From Rhodobacterales bacterium (GTDB taxonomy: Bacteria; Pseudomonadota; Alphaproteobacteria; Rhodobacterales; Rhodobacteraceae), in contig QKJR01000021.1 in the NCBI GenBank assembly GCA_003249215.1, forward strand, positions 1-64,000: 64,000 bases of DNA. The letters are read 5' to 3'. This document shows, piece by piece, positions 34,901 through 43,166 of this stretch. A program made the translations under genes and the position numbers. Positions within the stretch are counted from its first letter, which is position 1. Each line of letters starts with the position of its first letter. The notes below the pieces were generated by a model. It made no database searches. It was not told the DNA's origin and was given only the letters and a program-made list of their open reading frames with translations.

Positions 34901-35676
34901 CGGCTGATCTCCTCATGGGGGGCGGGGGGAAGCGGGCGATAAGCGGCGCCCTTGAGTTTCAGGCGCGCCGCGTGCGAATAGATTTGCACGACGACCCGCA
35001 GCGCCCCGCCCGGACGGCGCAATGCGCCCGCGAGGATCGCCCCGGTGGTCAGCGGGCTGAGCGCGCCGGTCATCGCGGTCTCGACGCCCGCCTCGCCGTC
35101 GATCTGCGAGATCAGGATCGAGAGGCCGTCGGGGCGGAGCGCGAAGCGAAAGCGATACTCGCCCGCCACATCCTGAAACGGCGAGACGTGGAACACCTTG
35201 CGCGCGCTCATCCGTGTGGCTGGGGTGATCGGGGCGAAATCGGGTTGCGCCAGCAGATAGCTGTGGCGCTGGCCGAAAGTGTTGTTCACCTCGGCGATGA
35301 CGGCGCAGAGCGCATCCCCCTCGATCAGCATCCAGAAGCTGACCGGGTTGAACCAATAGCCCAGAAACCGAGGCTGCGTCAGCAGAGCGAGCACTCGGCC
35401 GGGCGCGCGCGCAAGACCCGCCTGCGCAAACTGATCCCAGGCCCAGTCGGTCCCACGGCCCGCTCCGCGCGGCCCTCCGTGATCGCGGCGGTAAAGCGCG
35501 AGCAGATTGAAGCGATCGAGTGACAGGCCACGCGGTGGGTGCGCGGTTTCGGGCGCCAGCAGGATGTGATCGGCCCGCGTGCGAAAGCTGTGGCGCAGCG
35601 GGCCGCGGCGGGCGTGCGTGATCTGGGCGCTGAAGGCGAGCACCTCGCCCGCGGCCAAGCGCGCGCCGAGCGTCAC
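34897..35676 (-). CDS. DUF1365 protein
   Basis: A 259-residue DUF1365 family member (family landmarks HARRGPLRHSFRTRADHILL, RFLGYWFNPVSFWML and EVNNTFGQRHSYLL). No membrane helix or signal is clear. The start is the GTG at 35676, which overlaps the stop of the FAD oxidoreductase by four bases (GTGA). DUF1365 genes nearly always lie between an FAD amine-oxidase-like gene and a CFA-synthase-like gene, exactly as here, implying a step in the same lipid modification. Its biochemical role is not established. Confidence 0.9.
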   Translation of the reverse strand: MTLGARLAAGEVLAFSAQITHARRGPLRHSFRTRADHILLAPETAHPPRGLSLDRFNLLALYRRDHGGPRGAGRGTDWAWDQFAQAGLARAPGRVLALLTQPRFLGYWFNPVSFWMLIEGDALCAVIAEVNNTFGQRHSYLLAQPDFAPITPATRMSARKVFHVSPFQDVAGEYRFRFALRPDGLSILISQIDGEAGVETAMTGALSPLTTGAILAGALRRPGGALRVVVQIYSHAARLKLKGAAYRPLPPAPHEEISR

Positions 35677-36956
35677 GTGCGCACCCGGGCGAAGGGCCGC
35701 GTGCGCGCGACGCGCCAGGCGCTGGCAAAGCCGTCCTCGTGGAAGCCGTTGCGCAACCACGCCCCGGCAAACCAGGTGTTGCGCTTGCCCTGCAGCGCGG
35801 CGATCTGCTTTTGCGCCGTGAGCGCCGCCAGATCGAAGACCGGATGGCTGAAAGTGACCTCATCATAGATTAGCCGTTCGTCGAGCACTTGCGTCGGGTT
35901 CAGACTGACGAAGAGGGGATCATCCTCGGGGATGTTTTGCAGCCGGTTCATCCAATAGCTGACGTCGACCGCGCCCGATCCGGTATCGCCGCGGCTGACC
36001 CACGAGCTCCAGCATTTGCGCCGCCGCGGCATCACCCGCGGATCGGCGTGCAGGACGGTGCGGTTGGGTTGGAAGCGGATCGCCGAGAGCGCGGCGCGTT
36101 CGCTCTCATCGGCATCGGCCAGCATACGGAGCGACTGATCGGGGTGGGTTGCCAGGATCACATGGTCGAAAGCCTCGGGCTCGGCTCCCTCGACGCGGAG
36201 TTGCACGCCCTTGCCATCGCGGCGGATTGCCTGCACGGGTGCGCTGGTGCGCAAGACAACGCCCGCGCGGATCAGAGCCGCCTGCAGCCGCGTGACGTAG
36301 GAGACCGAGCCGCCTTCGACCGTCCACCACTGATGGTGCTGGCCCTTGGACATGAGCCCGTGGTTGCGCATGAACCGCACCAACGCCTGCGCCGGGAACG
36401 CGCCGATGCCCTGATCGGGTGTCGACCAGATCGCGCCGCAGAACGGATAGAGATAGGCCTCGCGGAACTGCGCGCCGAGCCCCATCTGCGTGACCAGTTC
36501 GGCGATCGTCACATCCGGCGTGGCTGCGACCGCCGCCTCGGCCCCTGCGTTGAAGCGCAGGATATCGCGGATCATCCCGTAAAACCGCGGATCGACCAGA
36601 TTGCGGCGTTGGGCGAACAGCGTATCGAGCGAGCGCAGCGCATATTCGATCCGCCCCTGGTTCAGCGACACGCCAAAGCTCATGTCGGAGCGGATCACCG
36701 GCACGTCGAGATCGCGGAAAAGCCCGGTCAGATGCGGGTAATTGGTGTAGTTGAAGACGATGAAACCGGTATCGACCGGCTGATCGCCGCGCCGCCCCGC
36801 CACCACGGTGCGCGCATGCCCGCCAAACCGCGGCTCGGCCTCGAAAAGGGTCACGCTGTGATCGCGCGCCAGAAGCCAGGCCGCCGAGAGGCCGGAAATG
36901 CCACCACCAATGACAGCGACGCGTTGCGGGGCGCCTTGAGTGAGATCGAATGCCAT
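35673..36956 (-). CDS. FAD-dependent amine-oxidase-like oxidoreductase (COG2907 type)
   Basis: A 427-residue flavoprotein with an N-terminal dinucleotide fold (VAVIGGGISGLSAA, residues 13-26, then FEAEPRFGGHARTV) and a C-terminal FAD-binding segment (TWFAGAWLRNGFHEDGFAS). It heads the FAD/DUF1365/CFA-like/TspO-like operon, divergent from rpoE. A good TGATCC-N18-TAACCT promoter lies just upstream. By analogy with the R. sphaeroides singlet-oxygen regulon it may desaturate or oxidise a methylated acyl chain; that is inference. Confidence 0.9.
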   Translation of the reverse strand: MAFDLTQGAPQRVAVIGGGISGLSAAWLLARDHSVTLFEAEPRFGGHARTVVAGRRGDQPVDTGFIVFNYTNYPHLTGLFRDLDVPVIRSDMSFGVSLNQGRIEYALRSLDTLFAQRRNLVDPRFYGMIRDILRFNAGAEAAVAATPDVTIAELVTQMGLGAQFREAYLYPFCGAIWSTPDQGIGAFPAQALVRFMRNHGLMSKGQHHQWWTVEGGSVSYVTRLQAALIRAGVVLRTSAPVQAIRRDGKGVQLRVEGAEPEAFDHVILATHPDQSLRMLADADESERAALSAIRFQPNRTVLHADPRVMPRRRKCWSSWVSRGDTGSGAVDVSYWMNRLQNIPEDDPLFVSLNPTQVLDERLIYDEVTFSHPVFDLAALTAQKQIAALQGKRNTWFAGAWLRNGFHEDGFASAWRVARTRPFARVRT

Positions 36957-36981
36957 GGGACTTCTTCGGTTGCTTCGAAAG

Positions 36982-37011
36982 AGGTTACGGGCTTGGGCCG
37001 TCAGCGGATCA
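36982..37011 (-). promoter_or_regulatory. RpoE-type promoter of the lipid-modification operon
   Basis: On the minus strand: TGATCC, 18 bases, TAACCT, ending 26 bases before the FAD oxidoreductase start. The -35 hexamer is identical to that of the rpoE promoter 28 bp away and to the TGATCC element reported for RpoE in R. sphaeroides. Confidence 0.75.
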
Positions 37012-37038
37012 CTCCGCCGGAGATTTTTTGGCGCCGAG

Positions 37039-37068
37039 TGATCCGTGCGCGCCTGTGACGCGTAGGTT
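37039..37068 (+). promoter_or_regulatory. RpoE-type autoregulatory promoter of rpoE-chrR
   Basis: TGATCC, 18 bases, TAGGTT. A transcript would begin near 37075, about 90 bases before the favoured rpoE start. Position and sequence fit positive autoregulation of rpoE. Confidence 0.75.
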
Positions 37069-37165
37069 GATCATGGAAACCGTCATTGCGCCCGTTCGGG
37101 ACACAGCTCATACCTTGGAGACGCCCTTGCCCCCGCCGGGGCAACAGGGCGTTGCAAAGGCGCCG

Positions 37166-37735
37166 ATGACGCTGGAGGCCCCGGTGACGAAAGAGCTTTC
37201 CGACCTCAGCCGCGACCTGATCGCCGTGCGCGACCGGCGCGACCGCGAGGCCTTCGGGCGCCTCTTCGACCATTTTGCACCGCGGCTGAAATCCATGATG
37301 CTGCGGGGCGGGCTGACCGATGGAAGCGCCGAGGATGTGGTGCAGGACGTGATGCTGGCAGTCTGGCACAAGGCCGCGCAGTTCGACCCGCACCGCGCCG
37401 ACGCGGCCGGCTGGATCTATGGCATCGCCCGCAACCGCCGGATCGACCTCGCGCGCCGCAAGCCGCTGTCGCAGCCCGAGGAGATGCCCGATCTGCCGAG
37501 CCTCGATCCTGACGCCGGTCAGCTTCTGGCCCTGCAGCAGGAGGCGCATCACCTCGCCGCGGCCCTCGCCCGCCTCGCGCCCGAACAGGCCGAAGCTCTG
37601 CGCGCGGCCTATTTCGACGATATCCCCCACAGCCGCATCAGCGAGATGACCGGACTGCCGCTCGGCACGATCAAGTCGCGCATCCGCCTCGGCCTCGACC
37701 GCCTCAGACATGAGCTGAGGAGCATCGCACCATGA
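37166..37735 (+). CDS. rpoE: ECF sigma factor RpoE (singlet-oxygen response)
   Basis: About 189 residues. Region 2 (DREAFGRLFDHFAPRLKSMM to AEDVVQDVMLAVWHKA and GWIYGIARNRRIDLARRKP) and region 4 (YFDDIPHSRISEMTGLPLGT then IKSRIRLGLDRLRHEL) are complete and close to Rhodobacter RpoE. A start at 37073 is possible in frame, but it coincides with the expected transcription start of the TGATCC-N18-TAGGTT promoter. The ATG at 37166, with AAGG upstream, is therefore preferred and gives the usual length. RpoE drives the transcriptional response to singlet oxygen. The stop overlaps chrR by four bases, and the gene is divergent from the lipid operon it probably controls. Confidence 0.93.
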   Translation: MTLEAPVTKELSDLSRDLIAVRDRRDREAFGRLFDHFAPRLKSMMLRGGLTDGSAEDVVQDVMLAVWHKAAQFDPHRADAAGWIYGIARNRRIDLARRKPLSQPEEMPDLPSLDPDAGQLLALQQEAHHLAAALARLAPEQAEALRAAYFDDIPHSRISEMTGLPLGTIKSRIRLGLDRLRHELRSIAP

Positions 37736-38364
37736 CAGACATTCAGCATCATATCTCCGACGACCTTCTCGACAACTATCGCGCCGGGTCGCTACCCCAT
37801 GCCTTCTCGGTGGTGGTGGCCGCGCATCTGTCGCTGTGTGACGAATGCCGCGCCCGGCACGAGGCGCGCGACATGATCGGGGGCGCGTTGCTCGAGGGGA
37901 CCGAGGTGGCACCGCTCGGCACGGACGCGCGGGCCCGGATCATGGCCGCGCTCGACACGCCCGCGCCCGCCCCCGCGCCGCGCGGGTCGGGCGTGTTTCC
38001 GGCACCCGTGATGGCCGAGCTCGGTGGACGCCCGCCGCGCTGGCGGATGCTGGGTGGCGGGATCCGGCAACAGATCCTGTCCGCCGATCGCAGCGGATCG
38101 CTGCGGCTGCTTTACATCCCACCTGGCAAGGCGGTGCCCGAACATGGCCATCGCGGGCTCGAACTGACGCTGGTGCTGCAAGGCAGCTTCGCCGATAGCG
38201 AAGGTGCGTTCCGGCGCGGCGATGTCGAGACGGCACATGACGACATCAACCACCAGCCCATCGCGGGACCCGGTGAGCCCTGCATCTGTCTGGCCGCGAC
38301 CGACGCGCCGCTGCGCTTCCACGCGATGCTGCCGAGCCTGTTGCAGCCGATCTTCCGGATATGA
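37732..38364 (+). CDS. chrR: zinc anti-sigma factor ChrR
   Basis: A 210-residue two-domain anti-sigma factor. The N-terminal zinc anti-sigma domain has His6/His7 and HLSLCDEC with His32, Cys36 and Cys39, equivalent to His6, His31, Cys35 and Cys38 of R. sphaeroides ChrR. The C-terminal cupin has His138, His140, Glu144 and a later His (INHQP, about residue 174), matching the second zinc site (141, 143, 147, 177). The ICLAATDAPLRF stretch is near-identical to R. sphaeroides. ChrR binds and inactivates RpoE until singlet oxygen triggers release and proteolysis. The start overlaps rpoE by four bases. Confidence 0.95.
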   Translation: MTDIQHHISDDLLDNYRAGSLPHAFSVVVAAHLSLCDECRARHEARDMIGGALLEGTEVAPLGTDARARIMAALDTPAPAPAPRGSGVFPAPVMAELGGRPPRWRMLGGGIRQQILSADRSGSLRLLYIPPGKAVPEHGHRGLELTLVLQGSFADSEGAFRRGDVETAHDDINHQPIAGPGEPCICLAATDAPLRFHAMLPSLLQPIFRI

Positions 38365-39098
38365 GCGGCGCGCGGCCCCAACGTGTCTGGATCATTGGCG
38401 CGAGCGCGGGCATCGGTGCGGCGCTTGCGCGTGCCCTGGCGGCCCAGGGGGCGCAGCTCGTCCTGTCGGCGCGCGACGAAGCGGCCTTGGCCAGACTTGC
38501 CGCCGACTGTGGCAGGGCCGAGGTCGTCCCGCTCGATCTAGGGCAACCCGTTGACCTCGCCGCGGCCTGCGCGCGGCTGAGGGCGGCAGCCCCCTTCGAC
38601 GCGATCATCTGCACCGCTGCGCTCTATGATCCGGGGCGGGTCGCCGATCTGGACCCCGAACGGGTCGAGGCGATGGTGCGCGTCAACCTGCTGGGCACAC
38701 TCGAGGTTGCGCGGCTGTGCCCGCCGCTGATCCGTGACGGCGGGCAGCTCGTGCTCTTCGGGTCGGTTGCGGGCTATATCGGCCTGCCGGGTGGGCAGCC
38801 CTATTCCGCGACCAAGGCCGCGATCAACAACCTCGCCGAGAGCCTCGCCGTCGAACTGGCGCCGCGGGTCGATGTGCGGCTGGTCTGCCCCGGGTTCGTC
38901 GCAACCCGCCTCACCGCGAAGAACCGCTTCACGATGCCCGCCATCGTAACCCCCGAGCAGGCGGCCGAAGCGGTGCTGCGCGGCATGGCAGGGCGCGGCT
39001 TCGAGATCCATTTCCCCCGCCGCTTCACCCTCGCCATCAAGGCGCTGCGCCTGTTGCCCTACGCCTTCTCCCTGCCGCTCTTGCGTCGGCTGGGCTGA
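38361..39098 (+). CDS. short-chain dehydrogenase/reductase
   Basis: A 245-residue classical SDR: GASAGIG cofactor motif near residue 13, Ser in LFGSVAGYIG and catalytic YSATK. It overlaps chrR by four bases and so is the third gene of the rpoE-chrR operon. The C-terminal hydrophobic stretch (LAIKALRLLPYAFSLPLLRRL) is typical of SDRs acting at membranes. Linked to a lipid-modifying cluster, a lipid aldehyde or ketone is a plausible but unproven substrate. Confidence 0.88.
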   Translation: MSGARPQRVWIIGASAGIGAALARALAAQGAQLVLSARDEAALARLAADCGRAEVVPLDLGQPVDLAAACARLRAAAPFDAIICTAALYDPGRVADLDPERVEAMVRVNLLGTLEVARLCPPLIRDGGQLVLFGSVAGYIGLPGGQPYSATKAAINNLAESLAVELAPRVDVRLVCPGFVATRLTAKNRFTMPAIVTPEQAAEAVLRGMAGRGFEIHFPRRFTLAIKALRLLPYAFSLPLLRRLG

Positions 39099-39106
39099 AA
39101 CCCCGG

Positions 39107-39511
39107 TCAGGCCAGCTTGCCGCTCAGCGCCGCGACACCCACCCAGGCCGCGAAGCCGGTCAGCGCAATGCCCCAAAACCCGTCGACCACCACCTGCTGC
39201 ATCGACCAGTCGCGCAGCGTGGCGTAGTTGGTCATCTCATAGGTGCCATAGCACAGGAGCCCCAGCACCATCCCGCCCGCAAGCGCCTGCAACGGCGCCC
39301 CGGCCCTGAGCGCGGGGATCGAGACAAACCACATGAGCCCCGCGACATAGGCCAGATAGAAGAGCGCCGCAGGCCCAAGCCGCAACGGATCGGCCAGCAG
39401 ATGCCCGACATGACGCTCGAAGACGGGGCGGATCAGCAGACGGATGCCGACGATATCGGCCCCGAGGAACGCGGCCGTGGTGATCAGGTAAAGCAGGGCA
39501 TAGGTCGGCAT
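39107..39511 (-). CDS. DUF2177 membrane protein
   Basis: A 134-residue protein with four predicted membrane helices and the family stretch GLLCYGTYEMTNYATLRDW, which identifies DUF2177. Function unknown. It lies 24 bp downstream of folE on the same strand and convergent with the SDR of the rpoE operon. DUF2177 genes are common next to FAD/DUF1365/CFA clusters in proteobacteria, which ties it to the same island. Confidence 0.88.
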   Translation of the reverse strand: MPTYALLYLITTAAFLGADIVGIRLLIRPVFERHVGHLLADPLRLGPAALFYLAYVAGLMWFVSIPALRAGAPLQALAGGMVLGLLCYGTYEMTNYATLRDWSMQQVVVDGFWGIALTGFAAWVGVAALSGKLA

Positions 39512-39535
39512 CCGGGTCTCCGTCGGGCGCTCGGG

Positions 39536-40267
39536 TCAGACGCGCCCGGTGCGGCGCAGGCTCAGGAATTCGCGGCGCAGGTCCGAATTGGTCTGGAACG
39601 CGCCGCGCATCACCGAATTTGTCATCACCGACTGGTCGTCCTTGACCCCACGCCAATGCATGCAGAAGTGATCCGCCTCCATCACCACGGCCAGACCATC
39701 GGGGCGGATGCGCGCCTCGAGTTCATCGGCGAGCATCACCACAGCCTCTTCCTGGATCTGCGGGCGCGACATGATCCAGTCGGTCAGGCGCGCGTATTTC
39801 GACAGGCCGATCAGCTCGGATGAGGGATTGGGCAGAACGCCGATCCAGACCCGGCCGATGATCGGGCACAGATGGTGCGAACAGGCGCTGCGCACGGTGA
39901 TCGGCCCGACGATCATCAGCTCGTTCAGGCGCGACACGTTGGGAAAGGTGGTCATCTCGGGCGCCGGGCGATAGCGGCCGCCGAAGACCTCGTCGACGAA
40001 CATCTTGGCCACGCGCTTTGCGGTCTCGGCGGTGTTGTGATCCGAGCCCGTGTCGATCACCAGCGCGCTCAGCACGCCCTGCATATGCTGCGCCACCTCG
40101 CGCTGCAGCGCGTCGAGCTCGCCCTCGTGCAGGACCGCAGAGATATTGTCGTTGGCGTGAAACCGCTGCCCGCTCTCGATCAGGCGCGCGCGGATGCGCT
40201 CGGACACCGAGGTCGCTTCCGCGGCCTCAGGCTGGGTTTTCGCGTCAGTCGTGGAGCGGTCCAGCAT
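39536..40267 (-). CDS. folE: GTP cyclohydrolase I
   Basis: A 243-residue FolE (EC 3.5.4.16), which converts GTP to 7,8-dihydroneopterin triphosphate, the entry to folate. The zinc ligands are visible at Cys129, His132 (ACSHHLCP) and Cys202 (FCMHWRG), matching E. coli Cys110, His113 and Cys181. The N-terminus is about 20 residues longer than in E. coli and is disordered in composition. No TGATCC promoter was found upstream. It may share a transcript with DUF2177. Confidence 0.95.
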   Translation of the reverse strand: MLDRSTTDAKTQPEAAEATSVSERIRARLIESGQRFHANDNISAVLHEGELDALQREVAQHMQGVLSALVIDTGSDHNTAETAKRVAKMFVDEVFGGRYRPAPEMTTFPNVSRLNELMIVGPITVRSACSHHLCPIIGRVWIGVLPNPSSELIGLSKYARLTDWIMSRPQIQEEAVVMLADELEARIRPDGLAVVMEADHFCMHWRGVKDDQSVMTNSVMRGAFQTNSDLRREFLSLRRTGRV

Positions 40268-40926
40268 CTCTTCTATCCCTTTATCAAGCGGGCAGCGCCC
40301 GGCGCGTGTTTCGTTCCTGTAAGGGCCGGTGGCGGGGAGTTCGCTTTGCCGGTCAAGCCGGTTGCCGCAGGGCCCTTGGACTTCCTACGCAGCGAAGAGG
40401 GTTTCGGATCACTCCCGGCGATCGCGCGGTGCTCTCGGCGCCAGATCGCGGGGCCAATCCACCGCTTGGCGGTCATGGGATTTGTCCGGTTCCTGCTATC
40501 GCTACGCAACCTTGCCGAACTTCGGCACAAACGCAGTCTCGGCATCAACGATGACACCATCCGTTTTTGATGAACCGCTTCACGGCCCTCGGCATCCCGG
40601 TCACCGTGGCGCGCGGAGAAGTGTGCCCGGGGAAAGGGCGGCCGCGATCAGCAGATGATTTGCGCAACAGCGCCCTCTTCAGGCGTAGCGCGCCCCCGTC
40701 GACATCTGGAGGCTGGCCGTTCGCGACCGCGCGCTCAAGCGTTCCCACCGTATCGTCCGGCTGCGGCGCGCGGGCTTGATCGGCCGGGGCGGGCGAAGTC
40801 CGGTCCCGCCTCCGTGACCCGGTCGCCGGGGCGCCCTGATCGCTCGTCGGGGTCGCGGCGGCCGATCGCCGGGGCAGGTTGAGGGGCGTATCGCGGCCCC
40901 GCTGTCCCCGCTCCGGCGCTTGGCCA
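40268..40926. other. 659-bp intergenic region with decayed mobile DNA
   Basis: No intact gene. It contains a short IS6-type transposase remnant (40451-40570). The rest has open frames of no recognisable kind and no ribosome binding sites. The folE promoter should lie in the first 100 bases, but no clear motif is seen. Confidence 0.6.
40451..40570 (+). pseudogene. IS6-family transposase N-terminal fragment
   Basis: The frame reads GPIHRLAVMGFVRFLLSLRN, then LAELRHKRSLGINDDTIRF and a stop. This fits the N-terminal helix-turn-helix region of IS6/IS26-type transposases (RFxLSxRDxxELxxxRGIxVxxxTIRxW). The frame ends exactly where the conserved Trp should come, and no DDE domain follows. Terminal repeats are not visible. 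Assignment rests on 35 residues only. Confidence 0.5.
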
Positions 40927-42252
40927 TCAGGGGGCGGTTATCGCATCGACGGCGGCGCCGAGACGCGCGACGATCTCGTCCACCAGCTGTTCGGTCACGA
41001 TATAGGGCGGCGCGATCAGCAGGTGGTCGCCGATCGTGCCGTCGGCCGTCCCGCTTCCCGGATAGATCAGCAGCCCGCGCGCCCGACAGGCCGCCGAGAG
41101 CTTCGCGGCCATCCCGGCCTCGAGCGGGAAGGGGGTCTTGGTGGCGCGATCGGCGACGATCTCGATCGCCTGAAACAGGCCGCGCCCGCGGACGTCGCCG
41201 ACGAAGGGGTGATTGCCGAATCGCGCTTCGAGCCGCTGGCGCAGGTGCTGCCCCATGCGCGCGACGTTTTCGGCTAGCCCGTCCTCGACGATGACGCGCT
41301 GCACCGCCAAGGCCGCAGCGCAGGCCACCGGATGGGCCATGTAGGTGTGCCCATGCACGAAATTGTGCCCCGAGGCGGCAAAGGCGTCATGCACCGCGGC
41401 GGTGCACATCGCGGCGGCGATGGGTTGGTATCCCCCGCCGAGCCCCTTGCCGAGGGTCACGATGTCGGGGCTCGCCCCCTCATCCTCGATGGCGAAGAAG
41501 GGACCGCAGCGATGCACTCCGCACATCACCTCGTCGGCGATCAGCAAGATGCCGTAGCGGTCACAGATCTCGCGGATATGGCGGAAATATCCCGGCGCGG
41601 GGGCAACCGCCCCGGTGCTGGCCCCAACCACCGATTCCGCAAGGAAGGCCGAGATCGTCTCGGGCCCGAGGCGCAGGATTTCCGCCTCGAGGGCGGCGGC
41701 CGCGCGCTGGCCATAGGCCTCGGGGGCCTCGCCGGGTTCGGCGTAGCGATAGGGGAAGCAGGGCTCGATCAGATGCGCCTCGGTCAGCATCGGCAGATAG
41801 GGCAGACGGCGCCCGGCGCTGCCGCCGCGGGCCAGCGCGCCAAGTGTGTTGCCGTGGTAGCTCTGGCGCCGGGCGACGACGCGAAAGCGGCTCTCGTCGC
41901 CGCGGGCGAGGTGATAGCCGCGCGCCATCTTGATCGCGGTCTCGACCGCCTCGGAGCCGCTGCCGACGAGATAGACCTTGTCGAGCGGCAGGGCGGTCGC
42001 GTTGCACAGGGTCGTGGCGAGCTCTTCGGCGGGGGCCGAAGTGAAGGCGCCGGTATGAACGAAATCCACCGCTGCCGCCTGACGCGCGATCGCCTCGACG
42101 ACACGCGGGTCGCCATGCCCGATGCACGAGACCGCCGCCCCGCCCGACCCGTCGATATAGCGGTGCCCCGCCTCGTCGGTGATCTCGATGCCCCGGGCGC
42201 TGACGGCCATGGCGGGGCGTTCGGGCGTGCGGTGGAAGACGTGTGAGCTCAT
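40927..42252 (-). CDS. class III PLP-dependent aminotransferase
   Basis: A 441-residue omega-type aminotransferase. The PLP pocket is visible: GSGSEAVETAIKMAR, the YHGNTLGAL loop, LLIADEVMCG and the Schiff-base lysine in VTLGKGLGGGYQP. Such enzymes transfer amino groups from non-alpha amines or beta/omega-amino acids to pyruvate or 2-oxoglutarate. The start overlaps the RpiR gene stop (ATGA). It is the last gene of the M81/TRAP/RpiR operon. Confidence 0.9.
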   Translation of the reverse strand: MSSHVFHRTPERPAMAVSARGIEITDEAGHRYIDGSGGAAVSCIGHGDPRVVEAIARQAAAVDFVHTGAFTSAPAEELATTLCNATALPLDKVYLVGSGSEAVETAIKMARGYHLARGDESRFRVVARRQSYHGNTLGALARGGSAGRRLPYLPMLTEAHLIEPCFPYRYAEPGEAPEAYGQRAAAALEAEILRLGPETISAFLAESVVGASTGAVAPAPGYFRHIREICDRYGILLIADEVMCGVHRCGPFFAIEDEGASPDIVTLGKGLGGGYQPIAAAMCTAAVHDAFAASGHNFVHGHTYMAHPVACAAALAVQRVIVEDGLAENVARMGQHLRQRLEARFGNHPFVGDVRGRGLFQAIEIVADRATKTPFPLEAGMAAKLSAACRARGLLIYPGSGTADGTIGDHLLIAPPYIVTEQLVDEIVARLGAAVDAITAP

Positions 42253-43157
42253 CGGTTGGGTCTCCGTTCGGGACCCTTGGAGAAGTCCCAGTCCTGGTCG
42301 TTGGCGCCCGAATAGGTGCCGCTTGCATAAAGGCGGCGTTCGATCTCGCCGATGCGCTGACGCGCGGTTTCGCCCATGCAGGCGAGCATCGCCGCCAGCA
42401 GGGTCTCGACGGCCGCGGTGGCCGCGGTGAGGGAGGGGAAGAACGAGGGGCTGTCGGGGGCAAAGACCAGAACCGACTGCGCGAGCGGCGTGAGGGGTGT
42501 CGCGCGGCTGTCGCTCAGGCAGATCAGCTTGGCCTTGCTGAGCCGGATCGCCTCGGCCACCTGATCGATCTCTCGGCCATAGGGGCGGAAGTTGATCGCG
42601 AGCACGACATCCTCGGGCCCGAGGCTCTGCATGTCGGCCACGAGCGACGAGCCATCCCCCATCATCACCACATTGTCGCGCAGCATCCGGGCGAGATAGG
42701 CAAAGGTATGCCCCGGCCCCCGACAGCTCAGGAAGGCCGAGATGCAGACCCTGCGCGCCGAGGCGAGGATCTCGGCCGCGGCCGCGAATTCCGCCTCGGT
42801 ATTGGCGCCCTGTGTGTGCTCGAGGTTGACCTTGGCGGCCGAGAAACAGGCCTCGAACAACCCGCCCCGGTCATCGCGCGAGATCAGATGCGCGGCGCGG
42901 TCGGCATAGGCCGGCGGCACGCGCCGGAAATGCTCGGCATGCAATGTCTTGAGCTCGGCCCAGCCCGAGAGTCCGACCGTCTCGGTCAGCCGGGTCAACG
43001 TGGCCGGCGAAATCCGCGCCAGCCGCGCCACCTCGCGCATCGAGCGCGTGACCACATCGTCGGGGTGGTCGAGGATATAGCGCGCGCCTTCCTCGATTCG
43101 CCGGGGCAACTCGGGGATCGCCGCGATCAGTCGCTTGCGGAACGTGTCGTAGTCCAT
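42249..43157 (-). CDS. MurR/RpiR-family regulator
   Basis: A 302-residue regulator: N-terminal RpiR helix-turn-helix (about residues 1-78; VTRSMREVARLARISPATLT) and a C-terminal SIS domain (about 125-265; RVCISAFLSCRGPGHTFAYL) that normally binds a phosphosugar or related effector. It is embedded in the operon nine bases after dctM, so it probably autoregulates the whole transport/catabolic unit. Confidence 0.9.
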   Translation of the reverse strand: MDYDTFRKRLIAAIPELPRRIEEGARYILDHPDDVVTRSMREVARLARISPATLTRLTETVGLSGWAELKTLHAEHFRRVPPAYADRAAHLISRDDRGGLFEACFSAAKVNLEHTQGANTEAEFAAAAEILASARRVCISAFLSCRGPGHTFAYLARMLRDNVVMMGDGSSLVADMQSLGPEDVVLAINFRPYGREIDQVAEAIRLSKAKLICLSDSRATPLTPLAQSVLVFAPDSPSFFPSLTAATAAVETLLAAMLACMGETARQRIGEIERRLYASGTYSGANDQDWDFSKGPERRPNR

Positions 43158-43166
43158 CCTGCCCTC

